NCBI RefSeq assembly: GCF_000442255.1
Contig: NZ_KE557273.1
Coordinates: 193,334-257,333 of the forward strand
Direction: 5' to 3'
Source: Salipiger mucosus DSM 16094
GTDB taxonomy: Bacteria > Pseudomonadota > Alphaproteobacteria > Rhodobacterales > Rhodobacteraceae
Length of the DNA stretch: 64,000 bases
Below, one piece after another: positions 54,044 to 63,344 of the stretch. A program made the position numbers and the translations under genes. Each line of letters begins with the position of its first letter. Within the stretch, counting starts at the first letter, position 1. The notes under the pieces were generated by a model. It did not search any database. It was given only the letters and a program-made list of their open reading frames with translations, and was not told where the DNA came from.

Positions 54044-54946
54044 ATGAGCGCCGAGATCATCGACGGAAAGGGCTTTGCGGCCGGGGTGCGGGAGCGCGTC
54101 GCCGAGCACGTGGCGCGGCTGAAGGCGGATCACGGGATCACGCCGGGCCTCGCGGTGGTGCTGGTGGGCGAGGACCCGGCGAGCCAGGTCTACGTCCGCA
54201 ACAAGGGCAAGCAGACCGTCGAGGCGGGGATGAACTCCTGGGAGCACCGGCTGGATACCGGGGTCTCGGAGGCGGCGCTGCTGGACCTCGTGGCGCGGCT
54301 CAACGCGGATCCGGCGGTGCACGGGATCCTGGTGCAGCTGCCGCTGCCGGATCACATCAATTCCGAGGCGGTGATCAATGCGATCGCGCCGGAGAAGGAC
54401 GTGGACGGCTTCACGCTGTCGAACGTGGGGCTTCTGAACACCGGGCAGGCGGCCATGGTGCCGTGCACGCCGCTGGGCGCGCTGATGATGCTGCGCGACC
54501 GGCTGGGCGATCTGTCCGGGCAGGAGGCCGTGGTGATCGGGCGGTCGAACATCGTTGGCAAGCCCATGGCCCAGCTTCTGCTGCGGGAGAACTGCACCGT
54601 GACGCTGGCGCATTCGCGCACGCGCGACCTGCCGGGCGTGGTGCGGCGTGCGGACATCGTGGTGGCGGCCGTGGGCCGGCCGCGCATGGTGACCGGCGAT
54701 TGGCTGAAGGCCGGGGCGACGGTGATCGACGTCGGCATCAACCGCATCGCGGCGCCGGAGAAGGGCGAGGGCAAGACGCGGTTGGTGGGCGACTGCGATT
54801 TCGACAGCTGCGCAGAGGTGGCCGGGGCCATCACGCCGGTGCCGGGCGGGGTAGGGCCGATGACCATCGCCTGCCTTTTGGCCAATACCGTCACCGCCTG
54901 CTGCCGGGCCAACGACCTGGCGGAGGCGGAGGGGCTGACGCTCTGA
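54044..54946 (+). CDS. folD: Bifunctional methylenetetrahydrofolate dehydrogenase/cyclohydrolase FolD
   Basis: The 300-aa enzyme interconverts 5,10-methylene-THF and 10-formyl-THF using NADP. The conserved parts are [16 protein letters not shown] (catalytic Lys), [50 protein letters not shown], and [15 protein letters not shown] near the end. The start at 54044 is chosen over one eight codons upstream, because the upstream part lies in the dispersed element. It is the natural partner of fhs. Confidence 0.96.
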   Translation: MSAEIIDGKGFAAGVRERVAEHVARLKADHGITPGLAVVLVGEDPASQVYVRNKGKQTVEAGMNSWEHRLDTGVSEAALLDLVARLNADPAVHGILVQLPLPDHINSEAVINAIAPEKDVDGFTLSNVGLLNTGQAAMVPCTPLGALMMLRDRLGDLSGQEAVVIGRSNIVGKPMAQLLLRENCTVTLAHSRTRDLPGVVRRADIVVAAVGRPRMVTGDWLKAGATVIDVGINRIAAPEKGEGKTRLVGDCDFDSCAEVAGAITPVPGGVGPMTIACLLANTVTACCRANDLAEAEGLTL

Positions 54947-54953
54947 TGCGGGG

Positions 54954-55367
54954 TCAGGCCGGGACGGGCACCATGGTGCCCGTCAGCAGGGCGACGTGGC
55001 GTTCCTCCGCGCCGTCGAGGGCGAAGACATCGGCCGTCACGATCACCAGCCGGCGGCCCGGCTTGACCACGCGCCCGCGCGCGACGAGCCGGGTGCCGCG
55101 GGCCGGGGCGAGCAGGTGGATCTTCATCTCCGAGGTGACGACCTCGTTGTCTGCCGGCATCACGCTCAGTGCCGCGTAGCCGGCCGCGCTGTCGCCGATC
55201 GCGAAGGTGAGCCCCGCGTGGGCCATGCCCTGCTGCTGGCCGGTCTCGGGGCGGATCGGCGCGGATACCTCGACCTTGCCCTCGCGGGCGCTGTCGAGCC
55301 GCGCGCCAAGGGTTGTCATAAGGCCCTGGCGGGCAAAGCTTGCGCGGATCCTGTCCTCGATCTCCAT
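54954..55367 (-). CDS. PaaI-family thioesterase
   Basis: The 137-aa hotdog protein carries the PaaI-type core QQGMAHAGLTFAIGDSAAGYAALS, with the catalytic Asp on the long helix, and SEMKIHLLAPARGTRLVARGRVVKPGRRL. It should hydrolyse a CoA thioester. The start at 55365-55367 (MEIEDRIRASF) is preferred to one twelve codons upstream. It converges on folD 7 bp away. The substrate is unknown. Confidence 0.85.
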   Translation of the reverse strand: MEIEDRIRASFARQGLMTTLGARLDSAREGKVEVSAPIRPETGQQQGMAHAGLTFAIGDSAAGYAALSVMPADNEVVTSEMKIHLLAPARGTRLVARGRVVKPGRRLVIVTADVFALDGAEERHVALLTGTMVPVPA

Positions 55368-55409
55368 GCGCCCGAGTTCTGCACGTGCGCCGGGGCTTGG
55401 CAAGACGGA

Positions 55410-56075
55410 TCAGCCGCGCGGCATCGGGATCATTGCCGGGCTGGGGCCGGTCAGGATCGCGCGGGCGTCCTCGGCCATGAGGGCGCAGAGCGTGCGGTCG
55501 TCGGTGCGCAGCCCGCCGGTGTAGGCGCCGTAGGCCGGCAGGATCAGGCGCCGGTCGTCGAGCAGGAAGCAGGCCCGCGAGAGCAGGCGGCCGCGCAGGC
55601 GCAGCCGGGCCTTGGGATGGTAGTGGCCCGAGACCTCGCCCCGCGCGTCGTCGGTGGCGATGTGGCGGAAGACCAGCGGGCCGAGCCACGCCTCGGCGGC
55701 CTGCGTGCCGCCGAGCGTGACGGGGGCCGGGTCGTGGTTGCCCGCGATCCAGGTCCAGTCGCGGCCCGCTTGCAGGCGGGCGATGGCCTCGCGGTCGGCG
55801 GCGGGCAGCACGGCGTCGAGCCCCGGTGCGTCGAAGCTGTCGCCGAGGCAGATCACCCGGCGCGCGGCCGTGGCGGAAAGGTCGGCCTCGAGCCGCAGCA
55901 ACGTCTCACGGGTCTCGTAGGGGGGCAGCGCCGCGCCGCCCCGGGCCGAGAGCCGCGCCGCCTTGCCGAGGTGCAGGTCCGAGACCACAAGCAGCGCCTC
56001 GTCCGGCCAGTGCAGCGCGCCGGAGGGCAGGGCGCGCAGCGCCGCGCCGTGGAATCGGAAGCCTTGCGTGTTCAT
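55410..56075 (-). CDS. pdeM: Ligase-associated DNA damage response endonuclease PdeM
   Basis: The 221-aa calcineurin-like protein has metal motifs SDLHLGK (32-38), CLGDSFDAPG (about 75), AGNHDP (about 113) and SGHYHPKARL (about 148). RACFLLDDRRLILPAYGAYTGGL near residue 170 is characteristic of PdeM. Members occur with an Lhr-type helicase, a DNA ligase and an exonuclease. The helicase lies 0.5 kb downstream on the same strand; the ligase and exonuclease are not in this window. Confidence 0.88.
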   Translation of the reverse strand: MNTQGFRFHGAALRALPSGALHWPDEALLVVSDLHLGKAARLSARGGAALPPYETRETLLRLEADLSATAARRVICLGDSFDAPGLDAVLPAADREAIARLQAGRDWTWIAGNHDPAPVTLGGTQAAEAWLGPLVFRHIATDDARGEVSGHYHPKARLRLRGRLLSRACFLLDDRRLILPAYGAYTGGLRTDDRTLCALMAEDARAILTGPSPAMIPMPRG

Positions 56076-56240
56076 GCTGCGTTCCTTGCCTCAGCCCGCG
56101 CGCCGGTGCAAGCGCGGCATCGTCCGCGCGGTTTCCGCGCCGGAGGTCGCCGGTTTCGTGCTACCATGCGTGGGCCCATGGCCGGTCCGGCCGTGGCGCG
56201 GACATGGGCGCGTCGTTCCCCTTTCAGGAAAGCGAAGCCC

Positions 56241-56537
56241 ATGATCATGCGCATCTTCCAGGTCTCGGTGCATCCCGGCAAGGAGGCCGAGTTCACCCGC
56301 TTCTTCCACGAAACCGCCATCCCGCTGATGCGGAACACGGACGGCATCGAGCAGGTCCTCTTCGGCCTGGCGCGGCCCGACAGCCCGCAGGATTTCAGCG
56401 TCGTCATGGTCTGGCGCGACCTGGCGAGCCTCAAGGCCTTCGTCGGCGAGGACTACACCAGCGCCCATATCGCGCCCGACGAGGAGGACCTCGTCGCCCA
56501 CCGGCTCATCCGGCACTACGACCTCGTGGAGGTCTGA
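56241..56537 (+). CDS. ABM domain protein
   Basis: The 98-aa protein is a single ABM/dimeric ferredoxin-like domain with MRIFQVSVHPGKEAEFTRFF, IPLMRNTDGIEQVLFG and VVMVWRDLASLKAFVGEDY. AGGAAAG lies before the ATG at 56241; a second ATG follows two codons later. It sits between pdeM and the helicase but on the opposite strand, so it is probably a separate unit. Confidence 0.78.
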   Translation: MIMRIFQVSVHPGKEAEFTRFFHETAIPLMRNTDGIEQVLFGLARPDSPQDFSVVMVWRDLASLKAFVGEDYTSAHIAPDEEDLVAHRLIRHYDLVEV

Positions 56538-56546
56538 TAAGGGGGC

Positions 56547-58961
56547 TCATGCCTCGATCTGCGCGAGGCCGGACTCGTCGAGGAGCCGCGTCACCTCCTC
56601 CTCCAGCAGCCGTTCGTCGGCGCGCCCGGCGATGGGCACGCGCCCCGGCTCGAGGAAGAGCGGCGCCGCCAGCGGCGTGACCCGCGAGAGCCGCAGCAGG
56701 TCCACCCGGTCGCCGACCCGCGCGCACATCTCGCGGATGCGGTCGAAATCCACCAGCCCGCGCATGGCCTCCTCGTGGGTGATCCGCATCAGCAGGTGGT
56801 CGGGGTCGTATTTCAGCAGCGTGTCGTAGAGGATGTCCGAGGACATGGTCGCCTGCCGCCCGCTCTTCCGCTGCCCGCCGACCTGCCGCTCGATCAGCCC
56901 CGCGATGGTGGCCGAGGCCCGGAAGGTGCGCTTCATCACCGCGTTGCCGGCAAGCCAGGTCTCCAGCCCCGCCTCGAGCCTCGCGAGATCGAAGAGCGGG
57001 CGCGGGTCGGTCACCGCGTCAAGCCCCCAGATCAGCGTGGCATAGTCGGTCGAGACGAACCCCATGGGCGCGAGGCCCTCTTCCTCCATCCGCTTGGTCA
57101 GCAGCAGGCCCAGCGTCTGCTGCGCGTTGCGCCCGGCAAAGCCGTAGACCACGAGCTGCTCGCGCCCGTCGTGGGGAAAGCTCTCGATCAGCAGGCGGTC
57201 CGGGCGCGGCAGGCGCGAGACCTCGCGCTGCAGCGCCAGCCAGTCCGCCGTGTGCTGCGGCAGCTCGGGCCAGTTCTCCTGCCGGAACATCCGCAGAATG
57301 CGCTGCGAAAGCTGAGTCGAGGTGGCGAACTTGGTGCCGTTGAAGGTGGCGATCTTGGGCTTGCGCGCGGCATCGCGGCTGACCTCGACGGTCAGCTCGC
57401 GCAGGCCCTCGTAGCGCACGATCTGCCCGCCGATGAGAAAGGTGTCGCCCTGCGTCAGCGAGGCGGCGAAGCCTTCCTCGATCTCGCCCAGCGGCGCGCC
57501 GCCGCGGCCGCGCCAGCGCACCTTCAGGGTGTCGGTGTCCTGGATCGTGCCGATGTTCTGCCGGATGCGCGGGGCCGAGCGCGGATCGCGCAGTTGCCAA
57601 AGCCCGTCGGGCCGCTGCTTGAGCCGCTGCCACTGGTCATAGGCGCGCAGCGCGTATCCGCCGGTGGCGCAGAAATCGAGACAGGAGTCAAAGGCCCCCC
57701 GGTCGAGCCCGGCGTAGGCGCCCGCCGTCGTCATCTCGGCAAAGAGCGTATCGGCGTCGAAGGGCCCGGCGCAGGCGGCGATCAGGATGTGCTGGCAGAG
57801 CACGTCGCGCGGGCCCGGCCCGCGCGGCTCGCCGTCGAGGTCATGCGCCCGCACTGCCTCGAGCGCCGCGACGCATTCCACCACCTCGAAGCGGTTCGCG
57901 GGCACCAGCCGCGCTTTCGACGGCGCGTTGTAGCGGTGGTTGGCGCGCCCGATGCGCTGCACCAGCCGCTTGACGTTCTTCGGCGCGCCGATCTGGATCA
58001 CCAGGTCCACGTCGCCCCAGTCGATGCCGAGATCCAGCGAACCGGTGCAGACGATGGCCCGTAGCTCGCCGCGGACCATGGCCGCCTCGACCTTCTCGCG
58101 CTGCCCGCGATCGAGCGAGCCGTGGTGGATGCCGATGGGCAGCGCCTCCTCGTTGGCGAGCCACAGGTTGTGGAAGAAGATCTCGGCCTGAGCGCGGGTG
58201 TTGTGAAAGATCAGCGTGGTGCGATGCCGCCGGACCTCCTCCAGCACGGCGGGGATGCTGTAGGCCGCCCCGCCCCCGGACCAGGGCGGCGAGGCCTCGG
58301 TGTCCAGCATGGCGATGTCGGGCGCGGGGCCCGGGTCGGCCTCGACGATCTCGCAGGGGTCGGGATGGCGCGCCAGCAGCCGGGCGATGGCTGCCGGGTC
58401 CTCGACCGTCGCCGAAAGCCCGACGCGCCGCAGCCCCGGCCGCAGCGCCGAAAGGCGCGCCAGCGCCAGCATCAACTGGTCGCCGCGCTTCGACTCCGCC
58501 AGCGCGTGGATCTCGTCCACCACGATGCGCTGCAGGCCCGCGAAGATCCGCGGCGCGTCCTCGTAGGATGTCAGCAGCGCGAGGCTCTCGGGCGTGGTCA
58601 GCAGGATGTGCGGCGGATCGGCCCTCTGCCGCTTCTTGCGCGACGAGGGCGTGTCGCCCGTGCGATCCTCGACGCGGATCGGCAGGCCGGTCTCCTCGAT
58701 CGGCGTCATCAGGTTGCGCCGGATGTCCGCCGCCAGCGCCTTTAGCGGCGAGATGTAGAGCGTGTGCAGACCCGGCGCCGGATCCTCCGCCAGCTCCGCC
58801 AGCGTGGGCAGGAAGCCCGCCAGCGTCTTGCCGCCGCCCGTAGGCGCGATAAGCAGCTGGCAGGGCGCCCCGGCGCGCGCGAGCATCTCGCGCTGGTGCG
58901 GGTGCATCTCCCAGCCGCGGCGGTCGAACCAGTCCCGGATCGGGTTCGGAAGCGTCGTCAT
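56547..58961 (-). CDS. Ligase-associated DEXH-box helicase (Lhr-type)
   Basis: The 804-aa SF2 helicase has Walker A APTGGGKTLAGFLP (about 40-53), the DEXH box VVDEIHALAESKRGDQLMLAL (about 148), motif III VGLSATVEDP, motif V DLGIDWGDVDLVIQIG and motif VI RLVQRIGRANHR (about 335). After the helicase core come a winged-helix and an Lhr-type C-terminal region with RYEGLRELTVEVSRDA. The family acts in DNA repair with PdeM. The start at 58959-58961 (MTTLPNPIRDWF) is preferred to one 23 codons upstream. Confidence 0.92.
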   Translation of the reverse strand: MTTLPNPIRDWFDRRGWEMHPHQREMLARAGAPCQLLIAPTGGGKTLAGFLPTLAELAEDPAPGLHTLYISPLKALAADIRRNLMTPIEETGLPIRVEDRTGDTPSSRKKRQRADPPHILLTTPESLALLTSYEDAPRIFAGLQRIVVDEIHALAESKRGDQLMLALARLSALRPGLRRVGLSATVEDPAAIARLLARHPDPCEIVEADPGPAPDIAMLDTEASPPWSGGGAAYSIPAVLEEVRRHRTTLIFHNTRAQAEIFFHNLWLANEEALPIGIHHGSLDRGQREKVEAAMVRGELRAIVCTGSLDLGIDWGDVDLVIQIGAPKNVKRLVQRIGRANHRYNAPSKARLVPANRFEVVECVAALEAVRAHDLDGEPRGPGPRDVLCQHILIAACAGPFDADTLFAEMTTAGAYAGLDRGAFDSCLDFCATGGYALRAYDQWQRLKQRPDGLWQLRDPRSAPRIRQNIGTIQDTDTLKVRWRGRGGAPLGEIEEGFAASLTQGDTFLIGGQIVRYEGLRELTVEVSRDAARKPKIATFNGTKFATSTQLSQRILRMFRQENWPELPQHTADWLALQREVSRLPRPDRLLIESFPHDGREQLVVYGFAGRNAQQTLGLLLTKRMEEEGLAPMGFVSTDYATLIWGLDAVTDPRPLFDLARLEAGLETWLAGNAVMKRTFRASATIAGLIERQVGGQRKSGRQATMSSDILYDTLLKYDPDHLLMRITHEEAMRGLVDFDRIREMCARVGDRVDLLRLSRVTPLAAPLFLEPGRVPIAGRADERLLEEEVTRLLDESGLAQIEA

Positions 58962-59010
58962 GCCCCGCCAGATAAGGCGGCCGGAACGAAAGGAAAACGC
59001 CCCGCGCCCC

Positions 59011-59054
59011 GAAGCATCTTCTGGCCGCAAATATCCCGGGGAGTCGCCGCAGGC
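59011..59054 (-). repeat. Dispersed intergenic element, copy 4
   Basis: On the minus strand the copy reads GCCTGCGGCGACTCCCCGGG, then ATATTTGCGGCCAGAAGATG. It shares the ATATTTG-n-n-GCCAGAAGA core with the folD copy and lies upstream of the helicase in the same orientation. Confidence 0.45.
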
Positions 59055-59091
59055 GACGGGGCAGAGCCCCGCCCGCGCCCGCAGGGCGCGC

Positions 59092-60027
59092 TCAGACCTC
59101 TTCCAGCCGGTCGGTGGCGGGCGGCGGCGTGACGCTCAGCGCGCAAAGCGCGGCATAGGTCGCGTCGTCCATCTCGAAGTCCACCGCCGCCAGCGAGGGG
59201 GCAAGCTGTTCCGCCGAGCGCGCCGAGAGGATCGGCACCGGCGCCGCGGGATGCCGAGCCACCCAGGCCGCGGCCAGCGTCGCCGGGTGCAGGCCCATCT
59301 CTCCGGCCAGCGCCACCAGCTTGCCCGCGGTCTCGTGCGCCGCGTCGACGCCGTAGCGGGCGGAATAGCGCTCGTCCTCGGTCAGCCGGCCGCTGCCGCC
59401 GCCGGCGTATTTGCCCGTCAGAAGCCCGCCGCCCAGTGGCGAGTAGGGCACCGCCCGGATGCCTTCCGAGGCGCACATGGGCAGGATCTCGACCTCGGCC
59501 TGCCGCTTGGCGAGGTTGTACATCGGCTGGATCACGTCGATCCGCACGCCGAAGGAGGCCGCGACGCATTGCGCCTTCATCACCTGCCAGGCGGCGTAGT
59601 TCGACACGCCGATATGCCCGATGCGGCCCGCCTGCTTCAGCTCGGCCAGCGCCTCGAAGGTCTCTTCCAGCGGCGTCTCACCGTCCCAGCGGTGCATATA
59701 GAAGAGGTCGATCGTGTCCATGCCCAGCCGCGAGCGGCTTTCCTCGAACGACTCCATGATGGTCGCGCGCGTGGCGGGGGCGCCGAAGTTCGCCTTGGTC
59801 GCGATGAAGAGCTCGTCACGCTCCGCCGCCGCGAAGCGGCCGAGCATCCGTTCGGACTCGCCGTCGGTATAGGTGTAGGCGGTGTCGAAATGGGTGATGC
59901 CCGCCGCGCGGCAGGCGTCGAACATGGCGCGCGCGGCGGCCTCGTCGGCCTTGCCGCCGAACTGCATGGTGCCGAAGGCAAAGCGCGAGGCCGGGGTGCC
60001 GGTTGGGGTGCGGAGATCTGCTGTCAT
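59092..60027 (-). CDS. Aldo/keto reductase
   Basis: The 311-aa protein is an NADPH-dependent AKR. The catalytic residues appear as D48 and Y53 in FDTAYTYTDGESERMLG (Asp and Tyr), K78 in FIATKANFG, and H113 in FYMHRWDGETP. The cofactor pocket follows with GVSNYAAWQV and YSPLGGGLLTGKY. The YghZ/Gcy1-type substrate is unknown. The start at 60025-60027 gives a normal N-terminus. Confidence 0.9.
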   Translation of the reverse strand: MTADLRTPTGTPASRFAFGTMQFGGKADEAAARAMFDACRAAGITHFDTAYTYTDGESERMLGRFAAAERDELFIATKANFGAPATRATIMESFEESRSRLGMDTIDLFYMHRWDGETPLEETFEALAELKQAGRIGHIGVSNYAAWQVMKAQCVAASFGVRIDVIQPMYNLAKRQAEVEILPMCASEGIRAVPYSPLGGGLLTGKYAGGGSGRLTEDERYSARYGVDAAHETAGKLVALAGEMGLHPATLAAAWVARHPAAPVPILSARSAEQLAPSLAAVDFEMDDATYAALCALSVTPPPATDRLEEV

Positions 60028-60205
60028 GCCGAATTGGTGCCACGCGCGGCGCACCCGGCAAAGCTTTTTCTGCGGGCCCCGCGCCGCGCGAGGCGGCGCC
60101 TTGCGCCTCCGAACAGCCGTCCCTGCATCGCCGCACGGGTCGCGGGCTGGCAATTTGTCGCGTCATGGCTAGGTTCGCAGCACAAAGGGAAAAGGACATC
60201 TCGCC

Positions 60206-61063
60206 ATGACCGACTACAAGCCGCCCCGCGTCTGGACCTGGGATCAGGAGAACGGCGGGCAGTTCGCCTCGACCAACCGGCCCATCGCGGGCGCCACCCA
60301 CGACAAGGAGCTGCCCGTCGGCAAGCATCCCTTCCAGCTCTACAGCCTCGCCACGCCGAACGGCCAGAAGATCGGCATCATGTTCGAGGAGCTGCTGGCC
60401 GCCGGCCACGCGGATGCCGAGTACGACGCCTGGCTGATCCGCATCGGCGACGGCGACCAGTTCGGCTCGGGCTTCGTCGACATCAACCCGAACTCCAAGA
60501 TCCCCGCGCTTGTCGACCGCTCGGGCCCCGAGCCGGTGCGTGTCTTCGAATCCGGCGCCATCCTGATGCACCTTGCCGAGAAGTTCGGCGCCTTCCTCGG
60601 CAAGCCCGAGGACCGGCCGGAGATGCTGTCCTGGCTGATGTGGCAGATGGGCAGCGCGCCCTATCTCGGCGGCGGCTTCGGCCACTTCTACGCCTATGCG
60701 CCCGAGCCGATGGAATATCCCATCAACCGCTTCGCGATGGAGACCAAGCGCCAGCTCGACGTGCTGGACCGCAACCTCGCCGAGCGCCGCTACATGACCG
60801 GCGACGACTACACCATCGCCGACATCGCGATCTGGCCCTGGTACGGCAACCTCGCCCTGGGCCGCGCCTATGACGCGGGCGAGTTCCTCGACGTGAAGAG
60901 CTACGAGAACGTCCAGCGTTGGGCGCAGGAGATCGACGCGCGGCCTCAGGTCAAGCGCGGCCGCATGGTCAACAAGGTCAACGGCGATCCCTCAGAGCAG
61001 CTGCACGAACGTCACGACGCCTCGGACTTCGAGACCCGCACGCAGGACCGGCTCAGCGCCTGA
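60206..61063 (+). CDS. yghU: Glutathione S-transferase-like disulfide-bond oxidoreductase YghU
   Basis: The 285-aa protein matches YghU from the start: YKPPRVWTWDQENGGQFASTNRPIAG. The N-terminal extension, the GST domain LYSLATPNGQKIGIMFEELL, the NPNSKIPALVD loop, and SGAILMHLAEKFGAFL are all present. The enzyme reduces disulfides and organic hydroperoxides with two glutathione molecules. It is divergent from the aldo/keto reductase. Confidence 0.93.
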   Translation: MTDYKPPRVWTWDQENGGQFASTNRPIAGATHDKELPVGKHPFQLYSLATPNGQKIGIMFEELLAAGHADAEYDAWLIRIGDGDQFGSGFVDINPNSKIPALVDRSGPEPVRVFESGAILMHLAEKFGAFLGKPEDRPEMLSWLMWQMGSAPYLGGGFGHFYAYAPEPMEYPINRFAMETKRQLDVLDRNLAERRYMTGDDYTIADIAIWPWYGNLALGRAYDAGEFLDVKSYENVQRWAQEIDARPQVKRGRMVNKVNGDPSEQLHERHDASDFETRTQDRLSA

Positions 61064-61094
61064 GCCTTCCGCGTCCGCCTGACCGCAGAGAAAG

Positions 61095-61121
61095 GCCCCG
61101 CGCCAATGCGCGGGGCGTTTT
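61095..61121. terminator. Intrinsic terminator between yghU and the P450 gene
   Basis: GCCCCGCGC (61095-61103) and GCGCGGGGC (61108-61116) form a perfect 9-bp stem with a CAAT loop, followed by GTTTTG on the plus strand. On the minus strand CTTTC follows, so it can serve both converging genes. Confidence 0.8.
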
Positions 61122-61126
61122 GCGTT

Positions 61127-62494
61127 TCAGGCCGGGTCTGCCTCGAGCCAGACGCCGCCCTCCGGCCGCAGGGTCAGGATCATGACCGGCTGCGGCACCT
61201 TCCCCGCGACCGCGCGAAAGCGGAAGCGGCGCAGCAGCGTGGCCAGCACGATGACCGCCTCCTGCACGGCAAAGCTCGCCCCGATGCAGATGCGCGGCCC
61301 GTCACCGAATGGCAGGTAGGCGTAGCGCTCGGGCGCCTTGCCGTCCCACCGCTCCGGGAGGAAGGCATCGGGCTCGTCCCAGAGCGCGTGGTGCCGGTGC
61401 AGGGCGTAGATCGGGATCATCACCGTGTCGCCCGCCCGGATCTCGCGCCCGCAGAGCTCGTCCTCGGCCTGCGCCGTGCGCGAGACCATGCCCGCCGGCG
61501 GGTAGAGCCGCAGCGCCTCGTCGACCACGTGACGCACGAAGGGCAGGTTGCCCGCGTCTTCGCCGCTGACCGTGTCGCCCGTGACAACCGAGGCGATTTC
61601 CTCCCGCGCGCGATCCTGCGCGGCCTCGTCCTGCGACAGCAGGTAGAGCGACCACGACAGCGCCAGCGCCGTCGTCTCGTGGCCCGCGACGATGAAGGTC
61701 AGCAAGTTGTCGCGCAGCTCGGCCGCGTTCATGCTGCGCTTCGTCTCGGGGTCCTCGCCCTCGAGCAGCAGGTCCAGCAGGTCCGGCACGCCCTCGTGGC
61801 CGCGCCGCACGCGGTCGTCGATGGCGCGGTCGGCCACGCCCTTCATCTGCTTCAGCGCCCCCGAGGAGCGCATCCGCCCCGGACGCGGCACCCAGTCGGG
61901 AAAGCCCAGCACGTCGAAGAGCGACACCTTGCCCGCCTCGGCGATATAGCCGTCGATGGCGCGGTGCACCGCGTCGCGGTCGAAGCCCTCGCCCCCCGAG
62001 AAGGTCACGTCCGAGATCACGTCGAAGGTTGTGGTCACCATCTCGTCGTAGAGGTCCACGGCGCGCGGCCCGGCTTCCGCCAGCCGGTCGCCGCAGCGCT
62101 CGGCGGCGCCGGCCATGACGGGTGCGAGGTTGCGCACGTTGCGGTGCGAGAAGGTCGGCGCGGCGGCCCGGCGCTGCCAGCGCCAGTGCGCGCCCTCGGC
62201 GATGAACATCGACTCGCCGATGGCCGGGCGCAGCAGGTTCTTGGTGACCGTGGATTTCGGGTAGTTGTCGATGTTCTCGAGCAGCATCCGCCGGATCGCG
62301 CCGGGCTCCATCACCATGTGCCAGCGCGCGCCGGTTCGGCCCGAGATCATCGGCACCCGCGTGGCGATCTCGGGGATGATCGACAGCAGGTTGCTGCGCG
62401 CGGCACGCAGGCTGCCCAGCACGCCCAGCGGCTGGGTCGCCAACGGCGCGCGCACCGGCTGCGGGGCGGGGGGGATCGGGGTCTGATCGGTCAT
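61127..62494 (-). CDS. Cytochrome P450
   Basis: The 455-aa protein is a complete P450: I-helix A270-G-H-E-T-T, E326-x-x-R329 in EALRLYPP, the PERW meander (PERWDGKAPERY), and the heme loop PFGDGPRICIGASFA with Cys403. The soluble N-terminus has no membrane anchor. No ferredoxin or reductase gene is close by, so its redox partner must be encoded elsewhere. HWRWQRRAAAPTFSHRNV in the C-helix is common in bacterial fatty-acid and alkane-oxidising classes, but the substrate is not known. Confidence 0.94.
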   Translation of the reverse strand: MTDQTPIPPAPQPVRAPLATQPLGVLGSLRAARSNLLSIIPEIATRVPMISGRTGARWHMVMEPGAIRRMLLENIDNYPKSTVTKNLLRPAIGESMFIAEGAHWRWQRRAAAPTFSHRNVRNLAPVMAGAAERCGDRLAEAGPRAVDLYDEMVTTTFDVISDVTFSGGEGFDRDAVHRAIDGYIAEAGKVSLFDVLGFPDWVPRPGRMRSSGALKQMKGVADRAIDDRVRRGHEGVPDLLDLLLEGEDPETKRSMNAAELRDNLLTFIVAGHETTALALSWSLYLLSQDEAAQDRAREEIASVVTGDTVSGEDAGNLPFVRHVVDEALRLYPPAGMVSRTAQAEDELCGREIRAGDTVMIPIYALHRHHALWDEPDAFLPERWDGKAPERYAYLPFGDGPRICIGASFAVQEAVIVLATLLRRFRFRAVAGKVPQPVMILTLRPEGGVWLEADPA

Positions 62495-62618
62495 CGCGTC
62501 GGGCCTCCTGCGGTCAAAGATAGGCGCGCTCGGCGCCGCGGCAAAGCCCCGCGCGATTGCGCCGCGCCCCCGCCTGCGCTATCCGGGCGGGACGCCGCAG
62601 CCAGTCCCCGGAGACGCC

Positions 62619-63227
62619 ATGATCCGCCTCGTCCTGACCCTCAGCCTCGTTCTCGGTCTTGCCGCCTGTGCCGACGGGCAGCGCGAACTGAAAGAGCCGG
62701 TCGAGCCGCTGGGCGACTTCCAGCTCGGGTTTGCCGAGGTGGTCGCGCCGAACCTGCTCAAGGGGCCGGTCTCGCGCGAGGCGACCAAGGAGGAGTGGAG
62801 CGCCTCGGTCGACGAGGCGCTCGAGGAGCGTTTCGGCCGCTACGAGGGCGGCAAGTACTACCACCTCGGCGTCAGCGTCGAGGGCTACGTGCTGGCGCAG
62901 CCGGGCATTCCGCTGGTGTTCAGCCCCAAGTCGGCGCTGATCGTGCGGGCCACGGTCTGGGACGACGCGGCGCAGAGCAAGCTCAACCCCGAGCCGGAAC
63001 AGATCACCGTGCTCGAGGCGATCTCGCCCGAGACGATGATGGGCTCGGGCCTCACGCAGTCGAAAGAGGTGCAGATGCGCAACCTCTCGGCCAACGTCGC
63101 GCTGCAGATCGAGAAATGGATGCGGCGCATGCAGCGGACCGAGGGCTGGTTCGGCGGCGAGGCCTCCGCGGCCGCCGCGGACGAGGCCCCGGCCTCCGGG
63201 CCGGAGGTCGCAAGCGTGGCCGAGTGA
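62619..63227 (+). CDS. Putative lipoprotein, unknown
   Basis: I do not recognise a family. The 202-aa protein has a lipoprotein signal with lipobox LAAC (Cys17) and a mature part of mixed alpha/beta pattern: DFQLGFAEVVAPNLLKGPVSREATKEEW and YHLGVSVEGYVLAQPGIPLVFSPKSALIVRATVWD-like segments. The last 25 residues are Ala/Glu-rich and look disordered. It is divergent from the P450 gene and lies 117 bp before tuf. Confidence 0.72.
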   Translation: MIRLVLTLSLVLGLAACADGQRELKEPVEPLGDFQLGFAEVVAPNLLKGPVSREATKEEWSASVDEALEERFGRYEGGKYYHLGVSVEGYVLAQPGIPLVFSPKSALIVRATVWDDAAQSKLNPEPEQITVLEAISPETMMGSGLTQSKEVQMRNLSANVALQIEKWMRRMQRTEGWFGGEASAAAADEAPASGPEVASVAE

Positions 63228-63259
63228 GCGCTCCGGCGGGTCCGGCCCGCAGGAGGCGC

Positions 63260-63288
63260 TTGATTTTCCCCTTGCGACTCAATAAACG
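63260..63288 (+). promoter_or_regulatory. Candidate promoter of tuf
   Basis: TTGATT (63260-63265) and TAAACG (63283-63288) are separated by 17 bp, the ideal sigma-70 spacing. Transcription would start about 50 bp before tuf. Confidence 0.4.
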
Positions 63289-63344
63289 GCGCGCGGAGTG
63301 AAAGCGGGTCTTCGACCCCCAACAACGGCGAGGCGTCTGACAAG

